From an uncultured Eubacteriales bacterium (GTDB taxonomy: Bacteria > Bacillota > Clostridia > Christensenellales > UBA1242), in contig USSZ01000015.1 in NCBI GenBank assembly GCA_900557645.1, positions 1-23,055 on the forward strand: a stretch of DNA of 23,055 nt. The letters run 5' to 3'. Position numbers and translations under genes: made by a program. This document shows, in pieces, positions 15,187 through 23,055 of this stretch; positions within the stretch are counted from its first letter, which is position 1; every line of letters starts with the position of its first letter. The notes under the pieces were generated by a model. It saw only the letters and a list, made by a program, of their open reading frames with translations, made no database searches and was not told the DNA's origin.

Positions 15187-18100
15187 ATGTCAACTGTTAA
15201 AAATAAAGTCAATATAAAACAAAATGGTGAAAATATTCGTTCTTTAACACAAAATGTTTCTATGGCAGGTGAAGTTGGAAATGGCAATGGAACTATAATG
15301 CAATTTGTAGGGAAATTTCCTTCTGACAATGAAAAAGATTCTTCATTAAAAGAAAAATCTATATTTTCTTTAATTAAAGAAGATAATAATATAAAAGTAA
15401 AAATTGAACTTCCTTCTATCTTTAAAGATAAAAATGGGAATTCTTTATCTAGCAATTCTGAAATTGTAAAAGATCTTGATAATCTTATTTTAAACGTTGG
15501 AGAAGACAACAATAACCTTAATAGACCTGTAACATTTACTGAACAACATGGTGGACTTATTGTAAAAATAAAGTCTAAAGATGGACAAGACTATACAATC
15601 ACATCAACCCCTACATCTATTTCAATTGATTATGGTTCATCATCATATACTTATTCAACACAAAATGAAAGTTGTATTGATGTAAACATGACAACAGATG
15701 TTGCAAAAGGAATTTTTAGTGAAAACTCAGAATATAGCAATTATTTTAAAACCCCTGATAGTTTAAATAATATCCCTTCACACATATTTGGACTTTATGC
15801 AACAAATTTAAAAGGAACTAACAAAATTCAACTTGGTTCTTATACTATATTTTCTTTTGATTTTGCTGGTGAAAATACTAAACAACCTAATATTTTTGTA
15901 TCTCAACCTGATGGAAAATTATTTTTCTTTAATTCAGGTAAATTTTATCGATGCAAAGAGTATTTTTTCCAATATAATCAAGCAACAAAAGAACCTGCAT
16001 TAATTGTTGGAACTACTTATAATAAATACTTTAAATTTAATGTAAAAACAGAAAAAGAAAATGATCAATTAAGTCTTTCAAATGATTACGAACAATTAAT
16101 ATCATTCTTTAAAAACAATGGCGTAACTTACAACTCAAACAATGATGCTATTACTAGAGATGAAGACAAAATAAAAATTAAATGTGGCGAGAATATTTTT
16201 GAATTCTTACCTGAAGATAAACGTGAATACGAACCTCAAAGATTTAAAATAAAACCAGATACTATAAATTTTAATTTAATTGATAAAACACCTATAGATA
16301 TTCCTCCAATTTTTATCCAAATAAACAATTTCTATGAAAATTTTATTACATTTTATAATAGTCATAAAGAATATCAACAAATTCTTCTTAATGTTTACAA
16401 AAATATAACCTCTCTTCATGAAGAAATTGATTTAACTATTAATTCTATTGAAAACATGACCATTGAAATGAACGAACTTAACAATGTTATACAAAATTTT
16501 TCCAATAGAATTAATGATATTTATAACGAATTTCACTTATTTTTTGAACAACACCCTGCTGATAAAGATGTTATAGAAATTCACAATGAAATTACAAACA
16601 TCTATAATATCTATAACGATACCTATATTAAAAAGGATAAAGATCCTGTTGAACCTGAAAAGCCAAAAGAAGAACAAAAACAAGAACAAAAAGAAGAACC
16701 CGAAAAAGAATCTGAAGAAGAAAAAGAAAAAAAACATTTTGATTTTAAAAAGCCAGTTGAAAATCTTGGTAACATAAGTATGCTTCTTGGCATTTTTCTT
16801 ATGATAGGTGCTATGATTCCTGGTGTTGGTGCAATTTTTGCAACCATAGGTGCAGTTCTTACAGGACTTGGGGCGGCTGGAGTTGTTTTCGCAGATAAAT
16901 TTGTCTGGGATCCTTACGAAAAAGCAAAAAGAGATCTTAACTCTGAACAATACGAAACACTTGAAGACGATTTCTTTGAAAATGAAAATGAACTTGATAA
17001 ACTTCATGAACAAACTGCTGAAAAATTTGCTGATCTAGATAAATTAATACAATCAGAAATTGAAGATGGTGGAAATTTTGTTGCAAAGGAATTTGCAGAT
17101 TTATATAACAAATATGGTGTTGGATTCCCTGAAATAAATGGAAAAGGACAATCTAGATTTGAACAACTTGAATCTATGGAAGGATTTGCAATAAGACGAG
17201 GCATATATGACCAAGAAGGAAAATCAATTATACATGAAGGTCTTATTGATCAACTTAAAGCAATAAACCTTTCTAACGACCAAAAAGAACGTGCAAACCT
17301 TATTAATAAATTTATAAATGATAATTTTAAAGAAGTTGAATCTGAAGATAGAGCAAGATTAATTGATTTATTTGAACCTAAAAATCAAGCATTTTTAACT
17401 GAATTCATAGATGTTTTTTCTAAAGCACATTCTGCACAAGAAGTTGAAAGAAAACTTTTTATTGACCAACAAAGATTTTTAGGTGGCGAAGATGAAGGTA
17501 TTTCAACAGATAGAATTTCTAGACTTGTTTCATACTCAAAACTTACGCCAGAAAGTAGAAAAGCATTTTTTGAACGTTATGGAGAATCAATATTAAAATA
17601 CTATTCTGTTCAAGACAAAACTAGTTATCAACAAATCAATTCTTTGGTTGATAGAGTCCCTGCTGAAGAAAGAAAGGAAATCTTAGCAATACTTGATCAA
17701 AAATACGACAATATTAAAAAAGCACAAGAATCAATTAAAGAAACTGCTAAAGATAATGTTACAAAAATTGATAGACTTGAAGAACAAAGACAGTATGCTA
17801 TATCTATAAATGATTTAACCCAAAATAAAGACAATGGCTATGATTTAATGAATGAAACAGAATACACAAATTCTGTCAACAATTATCTTCAAGAATACAC
17901 TCTTGCTTACTACAACAACAATACAAATATCTCAAATATGCAACAAATGAGAAAAGGTGTTGAGCATCCAAACTATCTTGATTCTCATACTCAACAAATA
18001 AATCAAGTTATGATGACTACAGCAGATAGTTTCTTTGCCGAACCTAAATCAAACACATCTGCAAAGTATGCGAAAACTCTCTATGACGCAACCCAAAGAT

Positions 18101-21100
18101 TTTATAAAAGTTGTGAAAATTTTGGAGTTGCTAAAGAAGTTGCAGAACTTTATAGAGCAGGAACAGATATTTCTTCTATTGTTCCTTCTCCTGAAAACAC
18201 AAACACAAATTCAGAATGCACAATTCAAAAAGTTGCAACTAGACTTGCAAGCGAGGTTGTTTCTGAGTTTGAGAGTCAATATACAGTAACAGGGAAATCA
18301 GTTCAGGATAAAACTGGTAAAAAGGTAAGTGTCGCTACAGAACCTTTAAAAACACAATTTTCAAGATATAGTCAAGCGAAAGAAGTCATTGAAAGTTCTA
18401 AAGCCCTCACCTCACTTCAAACATCTCAAGAAAGAGGACAAGCAAAACAATTCTCTGAAATCGAAAAAATCGTTGCTCAAGCAGATGCTAGTTTAACAAT
18501 TGATATGCTTAAAGATCCTAATAACCCTTTAAATGCTCAATATAAAAAATTAATTCAAGAATTTAGGAAAAAATCACCTGCTTATATTAGTGATAAGCAA
18601 ATTGAAGCACTTGCAAGAACTCAAATTCATCTTGATAGACTTCGTGAAAACGCCCAAAAATATAGCGACAAAAATAACCCTGAATATAATCCTAATACTT
18701 TTGCTGAATATTCTGCTGTTTATTCAAACGTTGAAAACTATATGAGAGCATATATGAATGGTGGGTTAAATGCTCTTGTTGTTGCAAATGCACATAATCA
18801 CGCTATGGGACATGGAGATTACACATATTCTCGAGAGAGTCTTGGAAATGCAGGAAAAGTTATTACTGACCAATTAACAAGAGAAAATTCAGTTAATGAA
18901 TTAATAGGAAGATTTAATACAAAAGACCAAAATAGCATTAGAGATTATATGGAAATTGGTCTAATGGCTGGAGACAAACCAACTTCAGAACTCTTAATTG
19001 AAGCATTAAAGAAAAATCTAGGAGAACGAACAGTTGAAGCACACGCACCTACTTATGATAATTATAGAGAAAGTTTTGTTAAAGAAGGACAACCTTTAGA
19101 TATTGATGCGTTAGAAAATGATACGTTAGCCCAAATAGATTCAATGAATGCAAGAAGTCATAGAGAACTTTCAACTCACGAAGATCTCCTTCGTGAATGT
19201 CGTGGAAATTGGGGAAGAGACTTTATTGCAAGACAATATGAACAAGAAAGAAGAAATGTTCGTGAACAAAACAACCCAGTTATAGAATACAACTCACCTC
19301 TTGACATATTAGAAAAACGTTTTGGAATTGATAGAGATAAACTAATCGCAGAAATTGAAACTGCTCAAAAGAGTAACCCAAATATGGATGGCAATTTCTT
19401 TATCAATAACCTATTAAAGAAATTTGGTTTGAATAAAGAACTTTATGATAAAGCAATCAAAGCCCTTCCTAAAGAAGCACAAAAATTTGATTTTACTAAA
19501 AGTCTTAGTGCTGATGATAAAACAAAAATTGAAGTTGACAATCAAACAAAAAAGAGCGAAGATATTAAGACTAAAACAGAAATGTTTAATGGGTTATGGG
19601 CAAATGTTGAGAATGGAACAGGTTATGAAGAATTTATTGCATTCTTTAAAGATAAAAATAATTTTGAATATATAGAACAACTTAACCTTTCTTATCAAAT
19701 GGTAGATGTCGAAATCCCTACTGGCTCTGGCAAAACAATATCTAAACAAAGACAATACGATATAATTACTTTACTCCAAGATAAGTCTATCAGTGATGAT
19801 GAACGTCTGGAAAAAATTAAAAATATAGGTTCTGCTTTCAATTTAAAAGATGCTGGAAATGATATTTATCAAAAAGCAGAAATTGATTTAAAAGAAGTTA
19901 AAGACGAAAGAAATGCTAAAAATTCTAAAGAAGTTTCTATTGCCGAACAAGAAGCAGATATTCAAAGATTTGATATTACAAGCAAAAACTTTAACAGATT
20001 ATGGGCTAATTTAAAAGAACATCCAAATGATGAATATGTTCAAAAAGCATTCTTGGCATTCTGTAATAGCAATAATGGTTCCGAATTTGTAAATAATCTT
20101 AATTTAAATGACAGATTCGTTATTGATATAACTGTATTACTTGGCAACCACTCTATTTCAAGTGAAGATAAGATAACTGCCTTGACAGAATATGAAAACG
20201 ATTTTGATGTGATGAATGCTACACAAAAGGCCAGAGATTATAAAAAATATCAACTTGACCTTTTAACAGCAAAAAATAAAAAAGAAAAAGATTTCTTAAC
20301 TGCTAAATACAATTTAAATTTAACAAAAGAATCTGCAAAAAAATTTAATTCTTTATGGAGTGAAGTAAAATTATCTTTAGATGAGGATAGTATAAACAAG
20401 TTTGTAGAGTTTTTAAATAATAATCCAGAATTTACTAATAAATTAAATCTTCAAAAATCTAGTTCAGGTAAATTTAATTATGAAATTATTGGATTATTAC
20501 AAGAAATTAAAGATTCAGAAGATGACTTACCTATCAAATTGCGAAGACTACAAGATTATGAAAAACAATTTAAAGTTAATGTTGTCGCAGACAATCTTGT
20601 TATAGCAGAAGAACAACAAGTTGAAACATTAGAAACAAAAACACAAGCACAAACTGAAGAAGAATTTGATGTTATTGATAATGGTGATAAACTTGCTCAA
20701 TTTGATAAAATTCAAAAAGATTTATTTGATAACCTTTCAGCAATAATAAATCTTGATAATAATACTTACTCAGAGAATGATATTAATCAAGCCATAAATG
20801 CTTTCTTAAATGGAGATTATAATACTTTAAGCAAATTTAATATTAATTATGACGAAGTTCAATTTGTTAATTATCAAGCCATGATTGCAAAACTTGAAGA
20901 ACTTGGAAATGTTGATACTACAAAATATAAAGGAAAGATTAAAAAGTCAATCATAAAATCTCTTGAAACAATCAAAAAACAAATTACAAAAACAATTAAA
21001 CAAATTAAAAAACTTTTTGAAAAACTTCGTGCTCCTCAAACTGATTATTTTCAAACAATTAGAGAAATAAGCAAACATTTACAATCTCTTCGAAATGATA

Positions 21101-21342
21101 TCTACAAGGCTCAGAAAAATGCTGAAAAAGCATTTGGTAAAAAAATTAAAACTTCAACCACCCTTACCGATTCTCAACTTATGGACAATCTTGCAATAAG
21201 TGCAGGAATGATCAGATCTAGAGAAGAAAAAGAGCGTAAAAAACGTGAACAACTTGAACGTGAGGGACTTGAAAGAGAACAAGCAAGAGAAATGGAAGAT
21301 GAAAATAATCGTGAAGAAGAGCAAGCAGAGGAAAATGAATAA
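15187..21342 (+). CDS. Giant 2,051-residue protein of unknown function with hydrophobic hairpin and C-terminal tandem repeats
   Basis: I place the start at ATG 15187. The in-frame GTG at 15181 is part of the Shine-Dalgarno AGAGGTG. No signal peptide. Order of parts by reading: residues 1-375 mixed, beta-like; about 379-475 helical with a coiled-coil look; about 482-518 a Glu/Lys/Pro/Gln linker; 532-569 a Gly-rich hydrophobic stretch long enough for two membrane passes; about 575-1460 mostly helical and charged, including H1203-x-H1205-xxx-H1209; four diverged repeats starting at 1466, 1601, 1719 and 1846; then a Lys-rich helix (from about 1920) and a Glu/Arg-rich tail. I recognise no family. 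It has its own strong promoter and stands between secA and ychF, with no phage or mobile genes near. Inference: a cytoplasmic or inner-membrane-attached structural or scaffold protein. A tape-measure-like or contact-toxin-like role is possible but unsupported. Confidence 0.9.
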   Translation: MSTVKNKVNIKQNGENIRSLTQNVSMAGEVGNGNGTIMQFVGKFPSDNEKDSSLKEKSIFSLIKEDNNIKVKIELPSIFKDKNGNSLSSNSEIVKDLDNLILNVGEDNNNLNRPVTFTEQHGGLIVKIKSKDGQDYTITSTPTSISIDYGSSSYTYSTQNESCIDVNMTTDVAKGIFSENSEYSNYFKTPDSLNNIPSHIFGLYATNLKGTNKIQLGSYTIFSFDFAGENTKQPNIFVSQPDGKLFFFNSGKFYRCKEYFFQYNQATKEPALIVGTTYNKYFKFNVKTEKENDQLSLSNDYEQLISFFKNNGVTYNSNNDAITRDEDKIKIKCGENIFEFLPEDKREYEPQRFKIKPDTINFNLIDKTPIDIPPIFIQINNFYENFITFYNSHKEYQQILLNVYKNITSLHEEIDLTINSIENMTIEMNELNNVIQNFSNRINDIYNEFHLFFEQHPADKDVIEIHNEITNIYNIYNDTYIKKDKDPVEPEKPKEEQKQEQKEEPEKESEEEKEKKHFDFKKPVENLGNISMLLGIFLMIGAMIPGVGAIFATIGAVLTGLGAAGVVFADKFVWDPYEKAKRDLNSEQYETLEDDFFENENELDKLHEQTAEKFADLDKLIQSEIEDGGNFVAKEFADLYNKYGVGFPEINGKGQSRFEQLESMEGFAIRRGIYDQEGKSIIHEGLIDQLKAINLSNDQKERANLINKFINDNFKEVESEDRARLIDLFEPKNQAFLTEFIDVFSKAHSAQEVERKLFIDQQRFLGGEDEGISTDRISRLVSYSKLTPESRKAFFERYGESILKYYSVQDKTSYQQINSLVDRVPAEERKEILAILDQKYDNIKKAQESIKETAKDNVTKIDRLEEQRQYAISINDLTQNKDNGYDLMNETEYTNSVNNYLQEYTLAYYNNNTNISNMQQMRKGVEHPNYLDSHTQQINQVMMTTADSFFAEPKSNTSAKYAKTLYDATQRFYKSCENFGVAKEVAELYRAGTDISSIVPSPENTNTNSECTIQKVATRLASEVVSEFESQYTVTGKSVQDKTGKKVSVATEPLKTQFSRYSQAKEVIESSKALTSLQTSQERGQAKQFSEIEKIVAQADASLTIDMLKDPNNPLNAQYKKLIQEFRKKSPAYISDKQIEALARTQIHLDRLRENAQKYSDKNNPEYNPNTFAEYSAVYSNVENYMRAYMNGGLNALVVANAHNHAMGHGDYTYSRESLGNAGKVITDQLTRENSVNELIGRFNTKDQNSIRDYMEIGLMAGDKPTSELLIEALKKNLGERTVEAHAPTYDNYRESFVKEGQPLDIDALENDTLAQIDSMNARSHRELSTHEDLLRECRGNWGRDFIARQYEQERRNVREQNNPVIEYNSPLDILEKRFGIDRDKLIAEIETAQKSNPNMDGNFFINNLLKKFGLNKELYDKAIKALPKEAQKFDFTKSLSADDKTKIEVDNQTKKSEDIKTKTEMFNGLWANVENGTGYEEFIAFFKDKNNFEYIEQLNLSYQMVDVEIPTGSGKTISKQRQYDIITLLQDKSISDDERLEKIKNIGSAFNLKDAGNDIYQKAEIDLKEVKDERNAKNSKEVSIAEQEADIQRFDITSKNFNRLWANLKEHPNDEYVQKAFLAFCNSNNGSEFVNNLNLNDRFVIDITVLLGNHSISSEDKITALTEYENDFDVMNATQKARDYKKYQLDLLTAKNKKEKDFLTAKYNLNLTKESAKKFNSLWSEVKLSLDEDSINKFVEFLNNNPEFTNKLNLQKSSSGKFNYEIIGLLQEIKDSEDDLPIKLRRLQDYEKQFKVNVVADNLVIAEEQQVETLETKTQAQTEEEFDVIDNGDKLAQFDKIQKDLFDNLSAIINLDNNTYSENDINQAINAFLNGDYNTLSKFNINYDEVQFVNYQAMIAKLEELGNVDTTKYKGKIKKSIIKSLETIKKQITKTIKQIKKLFEKLRAPQTDYFQTIREISKHLQSLRNDIYKAQKNAEKAFGKKIKTSTTLTDSQLMDNLAISAGMIRSREEKERKKREQLEREGLEREQAREMEDENNREEEQAEENE
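16780..16893 (+). other. Encoded glycine-rich hydrophobic hairpin (residues 532-569 of the giant protein)
   Basis: About 38 uncharged residues run from MLLGIFLMIGAMIPGVG to GLGAAGVVFA, with repeated Gly spacing and a central Pro-Gly-Val-Gly turn. They follow a highly charged linker and precede DKFVWDPYEKAKR. The length and central turn fit a two-pass hairpin with both ends on the same side of the membrane. Confidence 0.6.
19582..20925 (+). repeat. Four tandem protein repeats in the C-terminal part of the second giant protein
   Basis: Units start at 19582 (MFNGLWANV), 19987 (NFNRLWANL), 20341 (KFNSLWSEV) and 20722 (LFDNLSAII), so the spacings are 135, 118 and 127 residues. Each of the first three continues with a helix ending in F..F, a short Asn-rich turn, then LNL (IEQLNLS, VNNLNLN, TNKLNLQ). 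Next come a hydrophobic helix with LL (IITLLQD, ITVLLGN, IIGLLQE), an acidic spacer and a last aromatic motif (IGSAFNLKD, YENDFDVMN, YEKQFKVN). The fourth is more diverged (FLNGDYNTLSKFNINYDEV). DNA identity between units is low, so the duplication is old or the repeats are under selection at protein level only. Confidence 0.75.
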
Positions 21343-21356
21343 CACAAAAATTTATT

Positions 21357-21388
21357 ATGAGAGTTTGATTATTTAGTCAAACTCTTAT
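21357..21388. other. Stem-loop between the second giant gene and ychF
   Basis: ATGAGAGTTTGA and TCAAACTCTTAT form a 12-bp stem (one G-T wobble) with an 8-base loop. It lies 14 bases after the giant-gene stop and ends 25 bases before the ychF ATG. There is no run of T's after it on either strand, so it is not a canonical terminator. The right arm overlaps a TATAAT (21386-21391) that might act as a -10 for ychF. It may be a weak terminator, a 3' protective hairpin or a processing site. Confidence 0.5.
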
Positions 21389-21413
21389 AATTTGATATAA
21401 AGGAATGATAAAT

Positions 21414-22508
21414 ATGAAAATTGGAGTTGTTGGACTTCCTAATGTAGGAAAAAGCACACTATTTAATGCAATAACTAATGCCGGTGCTGAAAGTGCAAAC
21501 TACCCTTTTTGCACAATTGAACCTAATGTTGGTATTGTTGATGTGCCAGATGAAAGACTTTATAAACTAGGAGAACTTTATAATACTCAAAAAATAACAC
21601 CTGCTTCAATAGAATTTGTTGATATCGCAGGGCTTGTTGCTGGAGCAAGTAAAGGTGAAGGACTTGGAAATAAATTTTTAAGTCATATAAGAGAAGTTGA
21701 CGCAATAGTTCATGTAGTGCGTTGTTTTGATGATGAAAAAATAATTCACGTTAATGGTTCTATTGACCCTCTTAGAGATATCGAGATTATTAATCTTGAA
21801 CTCGCACTGGCTGATTTAGAACAAGTTACAAAAAAACTTGAAAAAGATGGCAAACTTATTAAAACTGGAGATAAAAGTTTAATTGCTGGCGTTAATTTAA
21901 TGGAAAGAATAAAATCTGCTCTTGAAAACAACAAGCCTGCAAGAAGCATTGAAATTAATGACGAAGAAGAAATCAAAGTTTTAAAAAATCTTCAACTTCT
22001 TACTGCCAAACCAGTAATTTATGTCGCAAATATAAGTGAAAATGATGTTGGCAAAGAAGAAAACAAATATGTCAAAGCCGTTAGAGATTTTGCTGATAAA
22101 GAAGGTTCTAAGGTAATTTGTCTTTCTGCCAAAATTGAAGAAGAACTTGCTTCTCTTGAACCTGATGAAAGAGCAGTTTTTAAAGAAGAACTAGGCATTA
22201 AAGAAAGTGGACTAGAAAAACTTGTCAGTGCAAGTTATGACCTTCTTGGACTTATGAGTTACCTTACTGCTGGTGAAAAAGAGGTTCGAGCATGGACTAT
22301 AAAAAAAGGAACAAAAGCCCCTGCTGCTGCAGGTAAAATTCATACAGATTTTGAAAAAGGCTTTATAAAAGCAGAAGTCGTTTCTTACAATGATTTAATT
22401 GAAGCAGGATCTTACCTTAAAGCAAAAGAAAAAGGAAAAGTGCGAATTGAAGGTAAAGACTATGTTGTTCAAGATGGCGATGTAATTTTATTTAGATTTA
22501 ATGTTTAA
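21414..22508 (+). CDS. ychF: Redox-regulated ATPase YchF (Obg-family, OLA1-type)
   Basis: YchF (364 residues, normal length) is a universally conserved P-loop protein of the TRAFAC/Obg class that prefers ATP. It associates with ribosomes and in several bacteria affects the oxidative stress response. The G1 loop GLPNVGKS is at residues 7-14. G3 is DIAGLV from residue 70, followed by the YchF signature ASKGEGLGNKFLSHIREVDAI. The usual NKxD base-recognition motif is replaced by an N-x-x-E type segment (VANISEND), known to shift specificity to ATP. The TGS domain fills the last 85 or so residues and ends DGDVILFRFNV. I use ATG 21414 because AAAGGA ends nine bases upstream. The in-frame ATG at 21405 touches that site. 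It follows the giant gene by 71 bases and precedes cca by 53. Confidence 0.97.
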   Translation: MKIGVVGLPNVGKSTLFNAITNAGAESANYPFCTIEPNVGIVDVPDERLYKLGELYNTQKITPASIEFVDIAGLVAGASKGEGLGNKFLSHIREVDAIVHVVRCFDDEKIIHVNGSIDPLRDIEIINLELALADLEQVTKKLEKDGKLIKTGDKSLIAGVNLMERIKSALENNKPARSIEINDEEEIKVLKNLQLLTAKPVIYVANISENDVGKEENKYVKAVRDFADKEGSKVICLSAKIEEELASLEPDERAVFKEELGIKESGLEKLVSASYDLLGLMSYLTAGEKEVRAWTIKKGTKAPAAAGKIHTDFEKGFIKAEVVSYNDLIEAGSYLKAKEKGKVRIEGKDYVVQDGDVILFRFNV

Positions 22509-22561
22509 TTAAATAAACAAAAACTATAAATATAAATTATCAATAAGAAGGAGGAATCAAA

Positions 22562-23055
22562 ATGGATAAAGAAGCTTATTTCACAAGAGGACAAGAAATA
22601 GTTAGACGTTTAAATGAATTGACATATGAAGCGTATTTTGTTGGTGGCGTGGTACGCGATTATTTATTAAAGAAAGATTTTACTGATATCGATATTGCAA
22701 CTTCTGCGACACCGGAACAAATCTATCAAGAATTTCCTACTGTTGATATGACATATGCAAGTAGAGGGTGTGTTACATTTACTGAAGGGGAGTTTAAATA
22801 TGAAATTAGTACCTTTAAAGAAGAAACATACCTCAACAGAACCCGTAATCCTAATATGATTCATTTTTCAATGCATTTGATGGAAGACATTAATCGCCGC
22901 GATTTCACGATAAATGCTATAGCTATGACAGATAACTTAGATATAGTTGATTTATGTGGCGGTAAAAAGGACTTAGAGAAAAAAACAATTAGAGTAATAG
23001 GAAAACCAAAGAAACGTTTTCAAGAAGATCCATTGAGAATTTTAAGAGCATATGA
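22562..23055 (+). CDS. cca: CCA tRNA nucleotidyltransferase / poly(A) polymerase family, N-terminal part (runs off the window)
   Basis: The first 164 residues of a class II nucleotidyltransferase are present. The nucleotide-binding loop GGVVRD is at residues 28-33 and the catalytic pair D42/D44 sits in DIDIAT. RRDFTINAIA is at 112-121 and EDPLRILRA at 155-163. These are the diagnostic motifs of bacterial CCA-adding enzymes and poly(A) polymerases, which add CCA to tRNA 3' ends or A-tails to RNA. Bacillota usually carry the CCA enzyme, so I favour cca, but the domains that would decide lie beyond the window. A strong GAAGGAGG lies seven bases before the ATG. The 53-base gap after ychF has no terminator, so the two may be co-transcribed. 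Confidence 0.93.
   Translation, partial: MDKEAYFTRGQEIVRRLNELTYEAYFVGGVVRDYLLKKDFTDIDIATSATPEQIYQEFPTVDMTYASRGCVTFTEGEFKYEISTFKEETYLNRTRNPNMIHFSMHLMEDINRRDFTINAIAMTDNLDIVDLCGGKKDLEKKTIRVIGKPKKRFQEDPLRILRAY

Noticed and set aside
16537..17013. Minus-strand frame of 158 codons rich in Phe opposite the giant gene
   Set aside because: It is the antisense image of the Lys/Glu-rich linker and Gly-rich segment, with no ribosome-binding site or family resemblance.
19717..19737. PTGSGKT, identical to helicase motif I, inside the second giant protein
   Set aside because: It lies in a variable loop of repeat unit 1, is absent from the other units, and there is no DExx box or other nucleotide-binding motif nearby. 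Most likely coincidence.
1..23055. CRISPR arrays, insertion sequences, prophage genes, rRNA or tRNA genes
   Set aside because: No regularly spaced direct repeats, no transposase or integrase motifs, no terminal inverted repeats and no RNA gene signatures were seen.

Overview
The window is low-GC DNA with Shine-Dalgarno sites of the AAGGAGG type, TTGACA/TATTAT promoters, the standard stop codons and Bacillota-type gene content. It most likely comes from an uncultured Bacillota (Firmicutes) bacterium, possibly host-associated. I cannot name a family. TGG encodes Trp in conserved proteins, so there is no sign of Mollicutes-type recoding.

Layout. (1) Bases 3-98 may be the last 31 codons of an unidentified upstream gene. 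(2) Bases 150-8570 (+) encode a 2,806-residue exported protein. It has an N-terminal signal/anchor helix, a very long Tyr/Asn/Ser/Thr-rich beta-type region with recurring Ig-like strand signatures, and a C-terminal membrane helix with a basic tail but no LPXTG signal. A bidirectional hairpin terminator separates it from a convergent 39-codon gene. (3) Bases 8846-11501 (-) hold the operon rpmG-secE-nusG-rplK-rplA. It has a clear promoter, a 5' leader hairpin, a structured rplK leader that looks like an L1 autoregulatory site, and a strong terminator. rplJ-rplL do not follow. (4) A solitary HicB-like gene and then secA lie upstream on the same strand. (5) A 402-base divergent intergenic region carries a strong promoter driving (6) a 2,051-residue protein of unknown function (15187-21342, +). 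It has no signal peptide. It has a beta-like N-terminal part, a predicted coiled coil, a charged linker, a glycine-rich hydrophobic hairpin, a long helical body and four diverged tandem repeats of about 118-135 residues near the C terminus. (7) ychF and the 5' part of a CCA-adding enzyme/poly(A) polymerase gene close the window.

How it fits together. The centre is housekeeping: translation (L33, L11, L1, YchF, tRNA 3'-end addition), transcription elongation (NusG) and protein export (SecE, SecA). The Sec genes would plausibly export the first giant protein. The two giant genes make up nearly two thirds of the window and are the main unexplained content. They share very similar Shine-Dalgarno contexts (AGAGGTGTAT) but have quite different architectures: one is built for the cell surface, the other for the cytoplasm or inner face of the membrane.
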